In this document: one piece after another, positions 8,273-16,810 of the stretch
Layout of the letters: the number at the start of each line of letters is the position of its first letter
Position numbering within the stretch: the first letter of the stretch is position 1
Notes under the pieces: generated by a model
Seen by the model: only the letters and a program-made list of their open reading frames with translations
The model's database searches: none
What the model was told of the DNA's origin: nothing
Source of the DNA: Streptomyces echinoruber
GTDB lineage: Bacteria > Actinomycetota > Actinomycetes > Streptomycetales > Streptomycetaceae
NCBI RefSeq assembly: GCF_014651135.1
Contig: NZ_BMWH01000006.1
Coordinates: 186,001 to 250,000, forward strand
Direction: 5' to 3'
DNA length: 64,000 nucleotides
Made by a program: the position numbers and the translations under genes

Positions 8273-8933
8273 GGATCACCACCAGCTCTTCCCTGTCGTC
8301 ACCGGCGGACAGCAGACCGCGCCGGTGCAGCCACTCCCGCCGCTGCCGCAGCACCGGACCCAGACCGATCCAGTGCCGCCGCACCACGGCGGCCTTCAGA
8401 CCCGCGGCGCGCAGCTCCGCCAGGCTGCGGCCGGGATCGCTGAGCGCGGAGTGCACCACCAGCAGCGCGCCGCCCGGCCGCAGGTGCGCGGGCGCCTCGC
8501 GGCACAGCCGGTCCAGGACGAGCCGCCCGTCGCGCCCCGCGTCCCAGGCCCGGGCCCGGCCCCGCGGGCGGGTGCCGCCGCGCGGTGCGGGGACGTACGG
8601 CGGGTTGGCCAGCACCAGGTCGAAGACCCGGCCGCGCACGGGTGCGAAGAGGTTGCCGCGCAGCACGCGCACCCTCAGCCCGGACCGCCACGCGTTGACA
8701 CGGGTGGTGCACACCGCCCGCCAGGACAGGTCGACCGCCGTCACGCGCGCGCCCCGGCGGGCCGCCGTCAGCGCCAGGGCGCCGCTGCCGGTGCCGACGT
8801 CGAGGACGTGCGCGCCGGGCTCCAGAGGCTCGTCGGCGAAGGCGCCGGCCAGCAGGGCCGTGTCGTCCTGAGGGGCGTACACGCCCGGAAGCACCAGGGG
8901 ATGCACGGCCCCCCGGATGTCCACCGCGCTCAT
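8253..8933 (-). CDS. HemK/PrmC-like N5-glutamine or small-molecule methyltransferase
   Basis: A 226-residue class I SAM-dependent methyltransferase. HVLDVGTGSGALALTAA at about residues 43-58 is the SAM-binding motif I, AVDLS is motif II, and LVLANPPYVP at about residue 108 is the NPPY motif typical of HemK-type glutamine and of N6-adenine methyltransferases. The size fits the short HemK2/YfcB-like group with no N-terminal helical domain. ATG 8933 overlaps the stop of the upstream di-iron protein gene (ATGA), implying translational coupling. The substrate is unknown. The neighbourhood of two metal-redox proteins suggests a metabolite or protein side chain rather than release factors, but that is inference. 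Confidence 0.85.
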   Translation of the reverse strand: MSAVDIRGAVHPLVLPGVYAPQDDTALLAGAFADEPLEPGAHVLDVGTGSGALALTAARRGARVTAVDLSWRAVCTTRVNAWRSGLRVRVLRGNLFAPVRGRVFDLVLANPPYVPAPRGGTRPRGRARAWDAGRDGRLVLDRLCREAPAHLRPGGALLVVHSALSDPGRSLAELRAAGLKAAVVRRHWIGLGPVLRQRREWLHRRGLLSAGDDREELVVIRAERVF

Positions 8934-9973
8934 CGGACACCCGCCTTCCCGCCGGTCAGCGGGGTGCGCAGGGAGGAGCGGCCCGCCCGCCACGCGGTCA
9001 GCAGGCGGTCGGCGAACCGGTCCTCGACGTACCCGGTGGCGTCGATGCCGAAGACGACGTCGGCGGCCAGGTGCGGCTCGTCGGCCAGCAGCCCGCCGAT
9101 GACCTCGTGGCGGACCACCTGCTCGTGCACGGCGTCCGCCTCCACGTGCTCGTCGTAGAAGAACTCCGCGGCCGGGCCGGCGCCGGTGCGGCGCATCGCC
9201 CGCGCCAGCCGCCGCGAGCCGGGGGAGGAGGTGATCTCGACGGCGGCGAAGTGCCCCACCAGGGCGCCCCGCAGGGCGCGGTGCAGGCCGAGGAGGGACA
9301 TCAGGTTGACCGTGGCGAGCACCTCGGCGCAGGCCGCGTCCAGGTAGCGGCCGTAGGCCGGGTCGAGGCCGAGGTCCGTCATGAGATCGGCGAACAGGCG
9401 GGCGTGGACGCGGTCGGCGCGGCCGCCGCCGTACTCGTCGAACTCCACCGCCGCCATGGCCGCCTTGGCCCGGCCGTGCAGCCGCGGCAGCACCCAGGCG
9501 TGCGGGTCGGCCTCCTTCAGGTGGTACAGGGAACGCTGGGCCGCGTACTCGCGCAGCTGCCACAACTCCCCGTCGCGGGCGAGGTGGTGGGTGACGCCGG
9601 TGCCGTCGACGGGCTCGACGAGGAGCTCTCCGACGGCGGTCTCGACGTCGTCGTGCACGCGCACGTCGGCGCGCAGCGCGTCGAGGAACCGCCGTTCCAG
9701 CGCGGCCCGGACGCGCAGCAGCTCCGGGTCCCACTCCAGGCCGGGGGAGACGCCGGCGAAGCCGCGGTAGTGCAGCTCGTAGCACAGGTACAGCGCCAGC
9801 TGCAGGTCGTCCCCGTACGGATCGGCGGTGGCGGCCTCCCGCGCGGGCGGCGGCGCGGCACCGCCCCGCAGGTACTCCAGGACGGCCGCGGACAGCGGGC
9901 CCCGGGCGGCCGGCAGGCGGGGCCCGGCGAGGTCGTGCTGCATCCGGTCGAGGACTGCGTGCTCGTGTGCCAT
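8930..9973 (-). CDS. Haem-oxygenase-like iron-containing redox enzyme
   Basis: A 347-residue protein of the haem-oxygenase-like di-iron (HDO-type) superfamily. The helical core carries an acidic/His metal site: EFFYDEHVEADAVHEQVV at about residues 265-282 has the Hx3Dx3H-type spacing expected for helix 3 ligands. Upstream candidates are CYELHYRG (about 64-71) and HFAAVEITSS (about 242). Characterised relatives use O2 and two irons for N-oxygenation, desaturation or C-C cleavage of small molecules. It is the first gene of a coupled operon with a methyltransferase and a CDGSH protein. There is no biosynthetic core enzyme beside it, so the substrate is unknown. Confidence 0.8.
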   Translation of the reverse strand: MAHEHAVLDRMQHDLAGPRLPAARGPLSAAVLEYLRGGAAPPPAREAATADPYGDDLQLALYLCYELHYRGFAGVSPGLEWDPELLRVRAALERRFLDALRADVRVHDDVETAVGELLVEPVDGTGVTHHLARDGELWQLREYAAQRSLYHLKEADPHAWVLPRLHGRAKAAMAAVEFDEYGGGRADRVHARLFADLMTDLGLDPAYGRYLDAACAEVLATVNLMSLLGLHRALRGALVGHFAAVEITSSPGSRRLARAMRRTGAGPAAEFFYDEHVEADAVHEQVVRHEVIGGLLADEPHLAADVVFGIDATGYVEDRFADRLLTAWRAGRSSLRTPLTGGKAGVR

Positions 9974-10111
9974 GGACGGCGAGTACCCCGGGCGGCGTCT
10001 TTCCCGCCACCCGGGGTGCGCGTCGTCACCGGCGCTCTTCCGGCCGCCCGGGGCCGCCCGTCCGGGGCCGCCCGTCCGGGGCGGCCGGCCGGGATGCGCC
10101 CGGCCCGGCTC

Positions 10112-10309
10112 TCACTCCTCGTGCGCCTGCTCCTGGGCGCCGGTGTTGGGGGTGATGGCGTCCCCGGCCTCGCCGGTGCCGCGCCCGCGGCGGTCCGGTT
10201 CGCCGGCGGAGGGCTTCTCCACGCGCCGTTCGGCGTCCTCGACCTCGCGGAGGACCTCCTCGAGGGCGGTCGCGGGCTCCTTGCGGGTGTGCTCGGCGTC
10301 GTCGGCCAC
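10112..10309 (-). CDS. Small acidic hypothetical protein
   Basis: A 65-residue hydrophilic protein. GTG 10309 (MADDAEHTRKEPATALEEVL) is preferred because AAGGAG lies nine bases upstream. The alternative GTG at 10315 would be too close to it. Residues 10-40 form a charged helix (ATALEEVLREVEDAERRVEK). The rest looks disordered, with no membrane segment or signal. I do not recognise it. It stands alone downstream of the exopolyphosphatase gene. Confidence 0.6.
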   Translation of the reverse strand: MADDAEHTRKEPATALEEVLREVEDAERRVEKPSAGEPDRRGRGTGEAGDAITPNTGAQEQAHEE

Positions 10310-10434
10310 GGTCACTGTCTCCTTCCGCCGTCCGGCGTCTGTACATGTGTCGTCTGTCGTCTGTCGTCTCGCGTCCGCGTCCGCGGGTCCGGGCCGCGGT
10401 GCGCGGTGCGTGGTGCGCGATGCGCGGTGGAGAG

Positions 10435-11445
10435 TCAGGCGGTGCCGGAGGCGATCCGCAGCGGGACCGGCTCCGGCGGCGTGTCCTCCTCGGAGAGGCG
10501 GGACATCTCCGCCCACCAGGACGGGCCCTCCTCGATGTGCCGCAGCAGGACGCCCTCGCGGATCGCCCACGGGCACACCGTCACCGTCTTCAGCCCGGTC
10601 AGCTTCATCGCCGTGTACCCCACGACCGCCCCGGCCAGACTCTGCGCGGCCCGCGGCGCGGAGATCCCCGGCAGCTCGGCGCGCCGGGCGGCCGGCAGCC
10701 GGGCGAGCCGGCCCACCGCCTCGCGCAGGTCCGCCCGGCGCAGCCGCCGCTCGGTGAACGGCCCGTGCCGTCCGGGCGCCGCCCCGCACAGCCGGGCCAG
10801 CTGCTGGAAGGTGCGGGAGGTGACCACCGCGGTGCGCGGCCCCTCCCAGCGGATGCGGGCGGCCGCGTCCCGCAGCTGGTGGCGGACCCGGCGGCGCAGC
10901 GCCTTGAGCTGCTCGGGCGTCGCCGGGGCCTGCCCGCCGTCCAGGAACTCGTGGGTCAGCCGTCCCGCGCCGAGCGGCAGCGAGGCCACGAAGTCCGGCA
11001 GCCGGCCCCGGCCGAAGGCCACCTCCAGCGAGCCGCCGCCGATGTCGAGCAGCGCCAGCGGCCCCGCCCGCCAGCCCATCCAGCGCCGCGCCCCGAGGAA
11101 CGTCAGCTCCGCCTCCACCTCGCCCGGCAGGGTGCACAGCTCCACGCCGGTGCGGGTGCGCACGGCACGCAGCACCTCCAGCCGGTTGGGCGCGCCGCGC
11201 ACCACGGCGGTGGCGAAGGCCAGGGACTCGGCCGCACCCCACCGGGCGGCGGTCGCGGCCGCCTGCTCCACCGCCTCGACGAGCCGCTCGACCGCGTCCT
11301 GGGGCACCGGACCGCCGGGCCGCACCCACTCCGACAGGCGCAGCCGCCACTTCGCGGTGTGCACCGGCAGCGGCACCCCGCCCTCCGCGTCGGCCACCAC
11401 GAGCCGCACCGTGTTCGATCCCACGTCCACCACGCTGATTCGCAT
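10435..11445 (-). CDS. Ppx/GppA family exopolyphosphatase
   Basis: A 336-residue protein of the ASKHA fold. The start MRISVVDVGSNTVRLVVADA at ATG 11445 holds the phosphate-1 loop (DVGSNTVRL). LLDIGGGSLEVAFG near residue 133 is the phosphate-2 loop, with the catalytic Glu region of the family upstream at VEAELTF. The size matches the short actinobacterial Ppx, which has only the two ASKHA subdomains. It should hydrolyse terminal phosphates of polyphosphate or pppGpp. No phosphate-regulon signature was seen upstream. Confidence 0.9.
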   Translation of the reverse strand: MRISVVDVGSNTVRLVVADAEGGVPLPVHTAKWRLRLSEWVRPGGPVPQDAVERLVEAVEQAAATAARWGAAESLAFATAVVRGAPNRLEVLRAVRTRTGVELCTLPGEVEAELTFLGARRWMGWRAGPLALLDIGGGSLEVAFGRGRLPDFVASLPLGAGRLTHEFLDGGQAPATPEQLKALRRRVRHQLRDAAARIRWEGPRTAVVTSRTFQQLARLCGAAPGRHGPFTERRLRRADLREAVGRLARLPAARRAELPGISAPRAAQSLAGAVVGYTAMKLTGLKTVTVCPWAIREGVLLRHIEEGPSWWAEMSRLSEEDTPPEPVPLRIASGTA

Positions 11446-11539
11446 GCCGCGCGGGTACCCGGATCGGCTGCGCACCAACGGTTGGTTGCCGGAAGGTGAC
11501 GGAAGGCCGCCGTTCTTCTGCGGATTTCCTGCGGACGGC

Positions 11540-11577
11540 GGCCCCGCGCGTCAGGGCGCGCGACCGGTCGCGGGGCC
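11540..11577 (-). terminator. Hairpin at the end of the peptide-export operon
   Basis: Perfect 9-bp arms (11540-11548, 11569-11577) with a 20-base loop, about 90 bases past the stop of the last export gene. No T-run. It could end that operon ahead of the exopolyphosphatase gene. Confidence 0.4.
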
Positions 11578-11663
11578 CGGCCGGGGAGGGTGGCGCGGGG
11601 TCGGCCACGGGCCCGCGCCGCCGCCCCGGCCGGACCGCACACCGACGTCGCCGCCCCGCCGGC

Positions 11664-14561
11664 TCACGCCATCTGACGCCGTACCAGTTCGTGCAGTCGG
11701 CTGCCGGTGTCGGCGAGCAGTTCGGCGGGGGTGCCCTGCTGGACGATCCTGCCGTCCTCCATCACGATCACCCGGTCGGCGTCCAGCACCGTGGACAGGC
11801 GGTGGGCGATGACGACGCGCGTGGCGTTGAGCTTGCGGGTGGACTCGATGACCGTGCGCTGCGTCTCGTTGTCCAGGGCGCTGGTGGCCTCGTCGAGGAA
11901 GAGGATGCGCGGGCGGCGCACCAGCGCCTGGGCGATCATCAGCCGCTGCCGCTGCCCGCCGGAGATCGCGCCGCTGCCGGAGACGATGGTGTGCAGCCCC
12001 ATCGGCATCCGCCGGATGTCCTCCGCCAGTCCCGCCATCTCCGCGGCGGCCATCGCCTCTTCCGGGGTGCACGGCTCGGTGCCGCGGATCACGTCCAGGA
12101 GGGAGCCGCTGAAGGGCTGCGCGTGCTGCAGTACGACACCGCACTGGCGGCGCACCGCCTGCTGGTCGAGCGCGGCCAGGTCCTGCCCGTCGTACAGCAC
12201 ACTGCCGCTGGTGGGCCGGTCGAAGCCGATCAGCAGCCTCAGCAGGGTCGACTTGCCGCAGCCGCTGGGGCCGACGATGGCGACGAACTCGCCGGGCCGC
12301 ACCGCGAAGGACACGTCGTCCAGGACCAGCGGCCCGTCGTCGGTGTAGCGGAAGGACAGCCGCCGCGCCTCGATCGCGCCGGACAGCGGGCCGGGCCGGG
12401 TGCCGGCCGCGCGCACCTCCGGCTTCTCGTCCAGCACCGGCCGGATCTCCTCGAACAGCGGCAGCGCCGCCACCGCGGAGACGAAGGCGCCGGTGAGCTG
12501 GGTGACGGAGGTCAGCAGCATCGTCACCGAGGTGTTGAAGGTGAGGAACGCCGCCGCCGACATCGCCCCGCGCGCCGGCCCGGCCAGCAGCATGAACATC
12601 AGCAGCGAGCACACCGGCAGGTACACGGCGCCCAGCACGGTGGTGAGGTTCTTGATGCGGCCCACCTTCTGCTGCAGCTCGCGGCTGCGCGCGAACTGCT
12701 GCGCCCAGGCGGCGTACGCGTAGTTCTCCGCCGCCGCCACCCGCAGCTTGGGCAGGCCGCGCAGGGTCTGGAAGGCCTGGTTGTTCAGCTTGTTGGTGAG
12801 CCGCACCAGGCGCCGCTGCCAGCGCACCTGCCACAGGCCGAGCCCGAGGAAGACGGCGGCGATCACCACGAGCATGCCGAGCGCCGCCAGCGCCATCGGC
12901 ACGCTGTACCACAGCAGCAGCCCCAGGTTGACCGCGCCGACGGTCACCGACTGGGCGATCACCGGGGCGACGCCCGCGAGCAGGCGCCGGATGGCGCTGA
13001 TGCCCATGGCGGCACCGGCCAGCTCGCCGGTGGAGCGCCGGGTGAAGAACCGGGTGGGCAGGCGCAGCAGCCGGTCCCACACGGCGGGCTGCAACGTCGC
13101 CTCGATACGGCCCTCCAGGCGCAGCAGGGTGAGGTTCTCCAGCAGCGTGAACGCGGCCGCGACGACCCCGGCGACCATCACCGCCAGGCACATCTGGGCG
13201 ATCAGGCCGGTCTGCGCGCGCGGCACGTACGTGCCGAGCACCTTGCCCGTCGCGATCGGCACCAGCGCCCCGAGCGCGACCGTGACCAGGCCGCTCAGGA
13301 GCAGGTTCGCCAGGTCGCCCGAGGTGCCGCGCAGGCTGAAGCGCAGCAGCCCGAGCGGGCCGAGCGGCCGGTCGGGCAGCGGCCGGTAGAACATCACCGC
13401 GCGCGGCTCGAACTCCTCGGCGTTGGCCTTCTCCACCGGCGTCTCCCGCCCGGTCGCCGGGTGCACGGCGACGTAGCCGCCGCGCCGCCACAGCAGCGCG
13501 ACCGGCGCCCCGGACAGCGCCCGGTGACCGACCAGCGGGCCGACGTTCTCCCGCCACCAGCGGCCCCGCAGCCGGACCGCGCGGGTGCGCACACGGGAGG
13601 CCTGCGCGATGCGTTCGACCGGGTCGAGGCGGTCGCTCGCGGTGCCGAGCTGCGACGAGTCGGCGAGGGCGATGCCCGAGGCGCGGGCGACGAGCCGGCA
13701 GGCGGCGTAGGTGGCGTCCGCGTCGGCGGCCGTGGTGCGCCGGCCGGAGGAGCGGCCGATGGAGGCCAGCAGCGTCCGGTCGGCCTGCGCGCGCACCGCC
13801 TCGCCGGCGGCGATGCCGGCCGCGGCCCGGTCCTCGTGGGCGCGCTCCAGCCGCTCGATCCAGCGGTCCAGCGCGGACAGCAGCCGGTACTGCTGGCCGA
13901 CCATGCCCTGCCACACCGCCGGGTCGATCAGCAGATCGGCTGCCGCCTGAGCGCCGTACAGCGAGCCGTACTGGACGCTGCCGGGCGGCACCTGCATCCA
14001 GAACACGTCGTCGTCCCCCACACCCGCGGGGCCGCCCCCGTCCTTTGCGGGCCGCTCCTCGGCCAGCGGCGCCTGGAAGAGGACGGACAGGCCGCGGCCG
14101 ACGCCGAGCGCGAGGGCGTACTCCAGCGGGCTGGACTGCGGCGGCACGTACACGGGGTTGCCGTACGCGTCGTACGACCAGGTCTGCGTCTGCGCGGGCT
14201 GGTACAGCTCGCGCAGCCCGATGCGGCGCACCACGCAGTCGCGCACCGGGCGGGCCACCAGCGTGTGCTGCGGCCCGGCGACCGGGCCGAGCAGCAGCGA
14301 GCCGGGCTCCAGGCGGCCGAGGTGGTGCCAGTGGCCCTGCGCCGCGGCGTCCACCGCGAACAGGTCCAGCGCGCCGGAGACCACCAGCCACAGCACCTGC
14401 GGCCCCTGAAGGTCCAGGCGCGTCAGGCCGGTGCAGTCCACTGGCGCGCCCAGTCCGCCGAGCGCGCCGAGGACCACGTCCTGCCCGGGCACGGACTCGG
14501 GAACGGACCCGGGTACGTAATCGGGCACGTACTCGGGCACGGGCTCGGGTACGGACGTCAT
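11664..14561 (-). CDS. NHLM-type bacteriocin-system ABC transporter, ATP-binding protein without peptidase
   Basis: A 965-residue fused membrane/ATPase subunit. Residues 1-30 are a proline repeat (VPEPVPEYVPDYVPG). About 40-150 look like a cyclic-nucleotide-binding-like beta roll (VSGALDLFAVD...LEPGSLLLGPV). A long linker follows, then six membrane segments from about 420 to 700, and a nucleotide-binding domain with Walker A GPSGCGKST (about 765), signature ISGGQRQRLMIA and Walker B LFLDEATSALD. This layout matches the second ABC protein of NHLM-type peptide export systems. It starts one base after the stop of the peptidase-ABC gene. With the adaptor and C39 protein it should form the exporter of the precursor encoded at 17903-18118. 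Confidence 0.88.
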   Translation of the reverse strand: MTSVPEPVPEYVPDYVPGSVPESVPGQDVVLGALGGLGAPVDCTGLTRLDLQGPQVLWLVVSGALDLFAVDAAAQGHWHHLGRLEPGSLLLGPVAGPQHTLVARPVRDCVVRRIGLRELYQPAQTQTWSYDAYGNPVYVPPQSSPLEYALALGVGRGLSVLFQAPLAEERPAKDGGGPAGVGDDDVFWMQVPPGSVQYGSLYGAQAAADLLIDPAVWQGMVGQQYRLLSALDRWIERLERAHEDRAAAGIAAGEAVRAQADRTLLASIGRSSGRRTTAADADATYAACRLVARASGIALADSSQLGTASDRLDPVERIAQASRVRTRAVRLRGRWWRENVGPLVGHRALSGAPVALLWRRGGYVAVHPATGRETPVEKANAEEFEPRAVMFYRPLPDRPLGPLGLLRFSLRGTSGDLANLLLSGLVTVALGALVPIATGKVLGTYVPRAQTGLIAQMCLAVMVAGVVAAAFTLLENLTLLRLEGRIEATLQPAVWDRLLRLPTRFFTRRSTGELAGAAMGISAIRRLLAGVAPVIAQSVTVGAVNLGLLLWYSVPMALAALGMLVVIAAVFLGLGLWQVRWQRRLVRLTNKLNNQAFQTLRGLPKLRVAAAENYAYAAWAQQFARSRELQQKVGRIKNLTTVLGAVYLPVCSLLMFMLLAGPARGAMSAAAFLTFNTSVTMLLTSVTQLTGAFVSAVAALPLFEEIRPVLDEKPEVRAAGTRPGPLSGAIEARRLSFRYTDDGPLVLDDVSFAVRPGEFVAIVGPSGCGKSTLLRLLIGFDRPTSGSVLYDGQDLAALDQQAVRRQCGVVLQHAQPFSGSLLDVIRGTEPCTPEEAMAAAEMAGLAEDIRRMPMGLHTIVSGSGAISGGQRQRLMIAQALVRRPRILFLDEATSALDNETQRTVIESTRKLNATRVVIAHRLSTVLDADRVIVMEDGRIVQQGTPAELLADTGSRLHELVRRQMA

Positions 14562-14562
14562 C

Positions 14563-16785
14563 TCACCGCTCCCTGACCAGCGCGGCGTACGCGCCGCCGC
14601 GCGCCACCAGCTCCTCGTGCCGGCCGCGCTCCACGACCGTGCCGTGCTGCAGGACGACGATCTCGTCGCTGTCGCGCACGGTGCTGAGCCGGTGCGCGAT
14701 CACCACGCAGGCGCAGCCGCGCCGCCGCAGGTTGTCCATCACCACCAGTTCGGTCTCCGCGTCCAGGGCGCTGGTCACCTCGTCCAGGACCAGCACGCTG
14801 GGCCGCCGCACCAGCGCCCGCGCGATCTCCAGGCGCTGGCGCTGCCCGCCGGAGAAGTTGCGGCCGTCCTGCTCGACCCGGCTGTGGATGCCGCCCGGCC
14901 GCCGCATGACCACGTCGTACAGGGCGGCGTCCTTCAGCGCCTCGACCACGGCGTCGTCGGGAATGGACGGGTCCCACAGGGCGACGTTGTCGCGGACCGT
15001 GCCCTCGAAGAGGAAGATCTCCTGGTCGACGAAGGAGACGGAGGCCGCGAGCGCGCCGCGCGGGATGTCCTCCAGGCGCCGCCCGTCGATGCGGATGACG
15101 CCCTCCCACGGCGTGTACAGGCCCGCGATCAGCCGGGAGACGGTGGACTTGCCGCTGCCGGAGCCGCCGACCAGCGCCACCTGCCGGCCCGGCCCCACGG
15201 TCAGGTCGAACCCGGTCAGCAGCGGCTTGTCCAGCGGGCTGTAGCCGAAGGTGACGTTCTCGAGCTCCACGTGCCCGTGCAGGCGGCGGGTGGACGCGCC
15301 GGCGCCGGGGCGGCCGTGCAGCGGGTCGGCCCGGAAGCTCTCGACGTCCTTCAGGCGGGCCACGTCGGCGGCGAAGTCCTGGATGCGGCCGGCGACGCCG
15401 TTGAGCCGGGTCAGCGGCGCGGTGAAGCGGGTCACCAGCGCCTGGAAGGCGACGAGCAGGCCGACGGAGAGGTGGCCCTCCACCGCGCGCATGCCGCCGA
15501 TCCACAGGATCAGCGCGCTGTTGAGCGTCGCCAGCGTCGGCGCGACGACGCCCAGCCACGCGCTCGGCACGCCGAGCCGCTGCTGCTCCTCCAGGGTGGT
15601 GGCGTGCTGCCCGGCCCAGGTGCGGAAGTAGCCGTCCTCGCCGCCGGTCGCCTTCATCGTCTCGATGAGCTGCAGGCCCGTGTAGGCGGTGTTGGTCAGC
15701 CGCGCCGTGTCCGCGCGCAGCTTGGCCGTGCGGGTCGCGCGCAGCCGTACCACGACCCGCAGGGCGAGCACGTTGAGCAGCGCCACGCCGATGCCGACGA
15801 ACGTCAGCTGCGGGTCGTAGGTGTACAGCAGCACCGCGTACAGCACCACGACCACCGCGTCCACGCCCGCCGCCGCCAGGTCCCGGGCGAGGGTCTCGGC
15901 GACCTGGTCGTTGGACTGCAGGCGCTGCACCAGGTCGGCGGGGCTGCGCTGGGCGAAGAACGTCACCGGCAGCCGCAGCAGATGGCGCAGGAAGCGGGCG
16001 CTGGTCAGGGTGGAGGAGATGATGCGGCCGTGCAGCAGGTTGGCCTGCTGCAGCCAGGTCAGCACCACGGTGAGCGCCACGCAGGCGCCCATCGAGGTGA
16101 ACAGCACCGGCAGCAGCGAGTCCTGACCCTGCATCAGGAACGTGTCGATGTACGTCCGGCTCAGCGCCGGCACGGCCGCGCCGACCACCACCAGCAGCAG
16201 GCTCGCCAGCACGGCGGCCGGCAGGGTGCCCGCGGTGCCGCGCAGCCGGGCGGGCAGCGCGCCCAGGACGCCGGGCCGGCGCCCGCCCCGCTCGAAGCCG
16301 TCGCCGGGCTCCATCACCAGCACCACGCCGGTGAAGCTGGTGTCGAACTCCTCCATCGGCACGAACCGGCGGCCCTTGGCGGGGTCGTTGACGTACACCC
16401 CGCGCCGGCCGAAGCGGCGGCCCATGCCGTCGTAGACGACGTAGTGGTTGAACTCCCAGAACAGGATCGCCGGGCCCCGCACCTGGGCGAGGGCGGCGGT
16501 GTCCATCTGCATGCCCTTGGCGGTGAGGCCGTAACTGCGGGCCGCCTTCAGCAGGTTGGAGGCGCGCGAGCCGTCGCGGGAGACCCCGCAGGCGATGCGC
16601 AGCTCCTCCAGCGGGACGTGCCGGCCGTAGTGGCCGAGCACCATGGCCAGACAGGCGGCGCCGCACTCGACGGCCTCCATCTGCAGCACGGTCGGGGTGC
16701 GCACGGTCTTCCCGCGGCGCGCGGGCACGGGGCGCCGGGGCGGGGCGGCGCGGCGTCTGCCCCGGATTTCCTGGGCGGTGGTCAC
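14563..16785 (-). CDS. NHLM-type ABC transporter with C39 leader peptidase domain
   Basis: A 740-residue peptidase-containing ABC transporter. The C39 papain-like domain (about 30-155) has the catalytic Cys41 in VLQMEAVECGAACLAMVLGHY, His in FWEFNHYVVYDG (about 112) and Asp in YVNDPAKG. It cuts leaders after a double glycine. Transmembrane segments span about 170-450. The ATPase has Walker A GGSGSGKST (about 543), signature FSGGQRQRLEIA and LVLDEVTSALD. All catalytic residues are present. The only nearby GG-leader peptide is the upstream precursor with NVSGG. Gene order adaptor, peptidase-ABC, ABC is compact (25-bp and 1-bp gaps). Confidence 0.93.
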   Translation of the reverse strand: MTTAQEIRGRRRAAPPRRPVPARRGKTVRTPTVLQMEAVECGAACLAMVLGHYGRHVPLEELRIACGVSRDGSRASNLLKAARSYGLTAKGMQMDTAALAQVRGPAILFWEFNHYVVYDGMGRRFGRRGVYVNDPAKGRRFVPMEEFDTSFTGVVLVMEPGDGFERGGRRPGVLGALPARLRGTAGTLPAAVLASLLLVVVGAAVPALSRTYIDTFLMQGQDSLLPVLFTSMGACVALTVVLTWLQQANLLHGRIISSTLTSARFLRHLLRLPVTFFAQRSPADLVQRLQSNDQVAETLARDLAAAGVDAVVVVLYAVLLYTYDPQLTFVGIGVALLNVLALRVVVRLRATRTAKLRADTARLTNTAYTGLQLIETMKATGGEDGYFRTWAGQHATTLEEQQRLGVPSAWLGVVAPTLATLNSALILWIGGMRAVEGHLSVGLLVAFQALVTRFTAPLTRLNGVAGRIQDFAADVARLKDVESFRADPLHGRPGAGASTRRLHGHVELENVTFGYSPLDKPLLTGFDLTVGPGRQVALVGGSGSGKSTVSRLIAGLYTPWEGVIRIDGRRLEDIPRGALAASVSFVDQEIFLFEGTVRDNVALWDPSIPDDAVVEALKDAALYDVVMRRPGGIHSRVEQDGRNFSGGQRQRLEIARALVRRPSVLVLDEVTSALDAETELVVMDNLRRRGCACVVIAHRLSTVRDSDEIVVLQHGTVVERGRHEELVARGGAYAALVRER

Positions 16786-16810
16786 GGCGGTTGCGGTTCC
16801 TGGGCGGGGT

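Noticed and set aside
9071..11812. Very long open frames on the plus strand opposite the di-iron protein and exopolyphosphatase genes
   Set aside because: Antisense shadows caused by high GC; no ribosome site, no domains, extreme Arg/Gly/Ala composition, while the minus-strand genes have clear families.
14485..14561. Possible in-frame TTA codons in the export genes where the plus strand shows TAA
   Set aside because: Checked cases (for example GAT TAC near 14515, AGT TAC near 16530) are out of frame, encoding Tyr codons, not Leu TTA.
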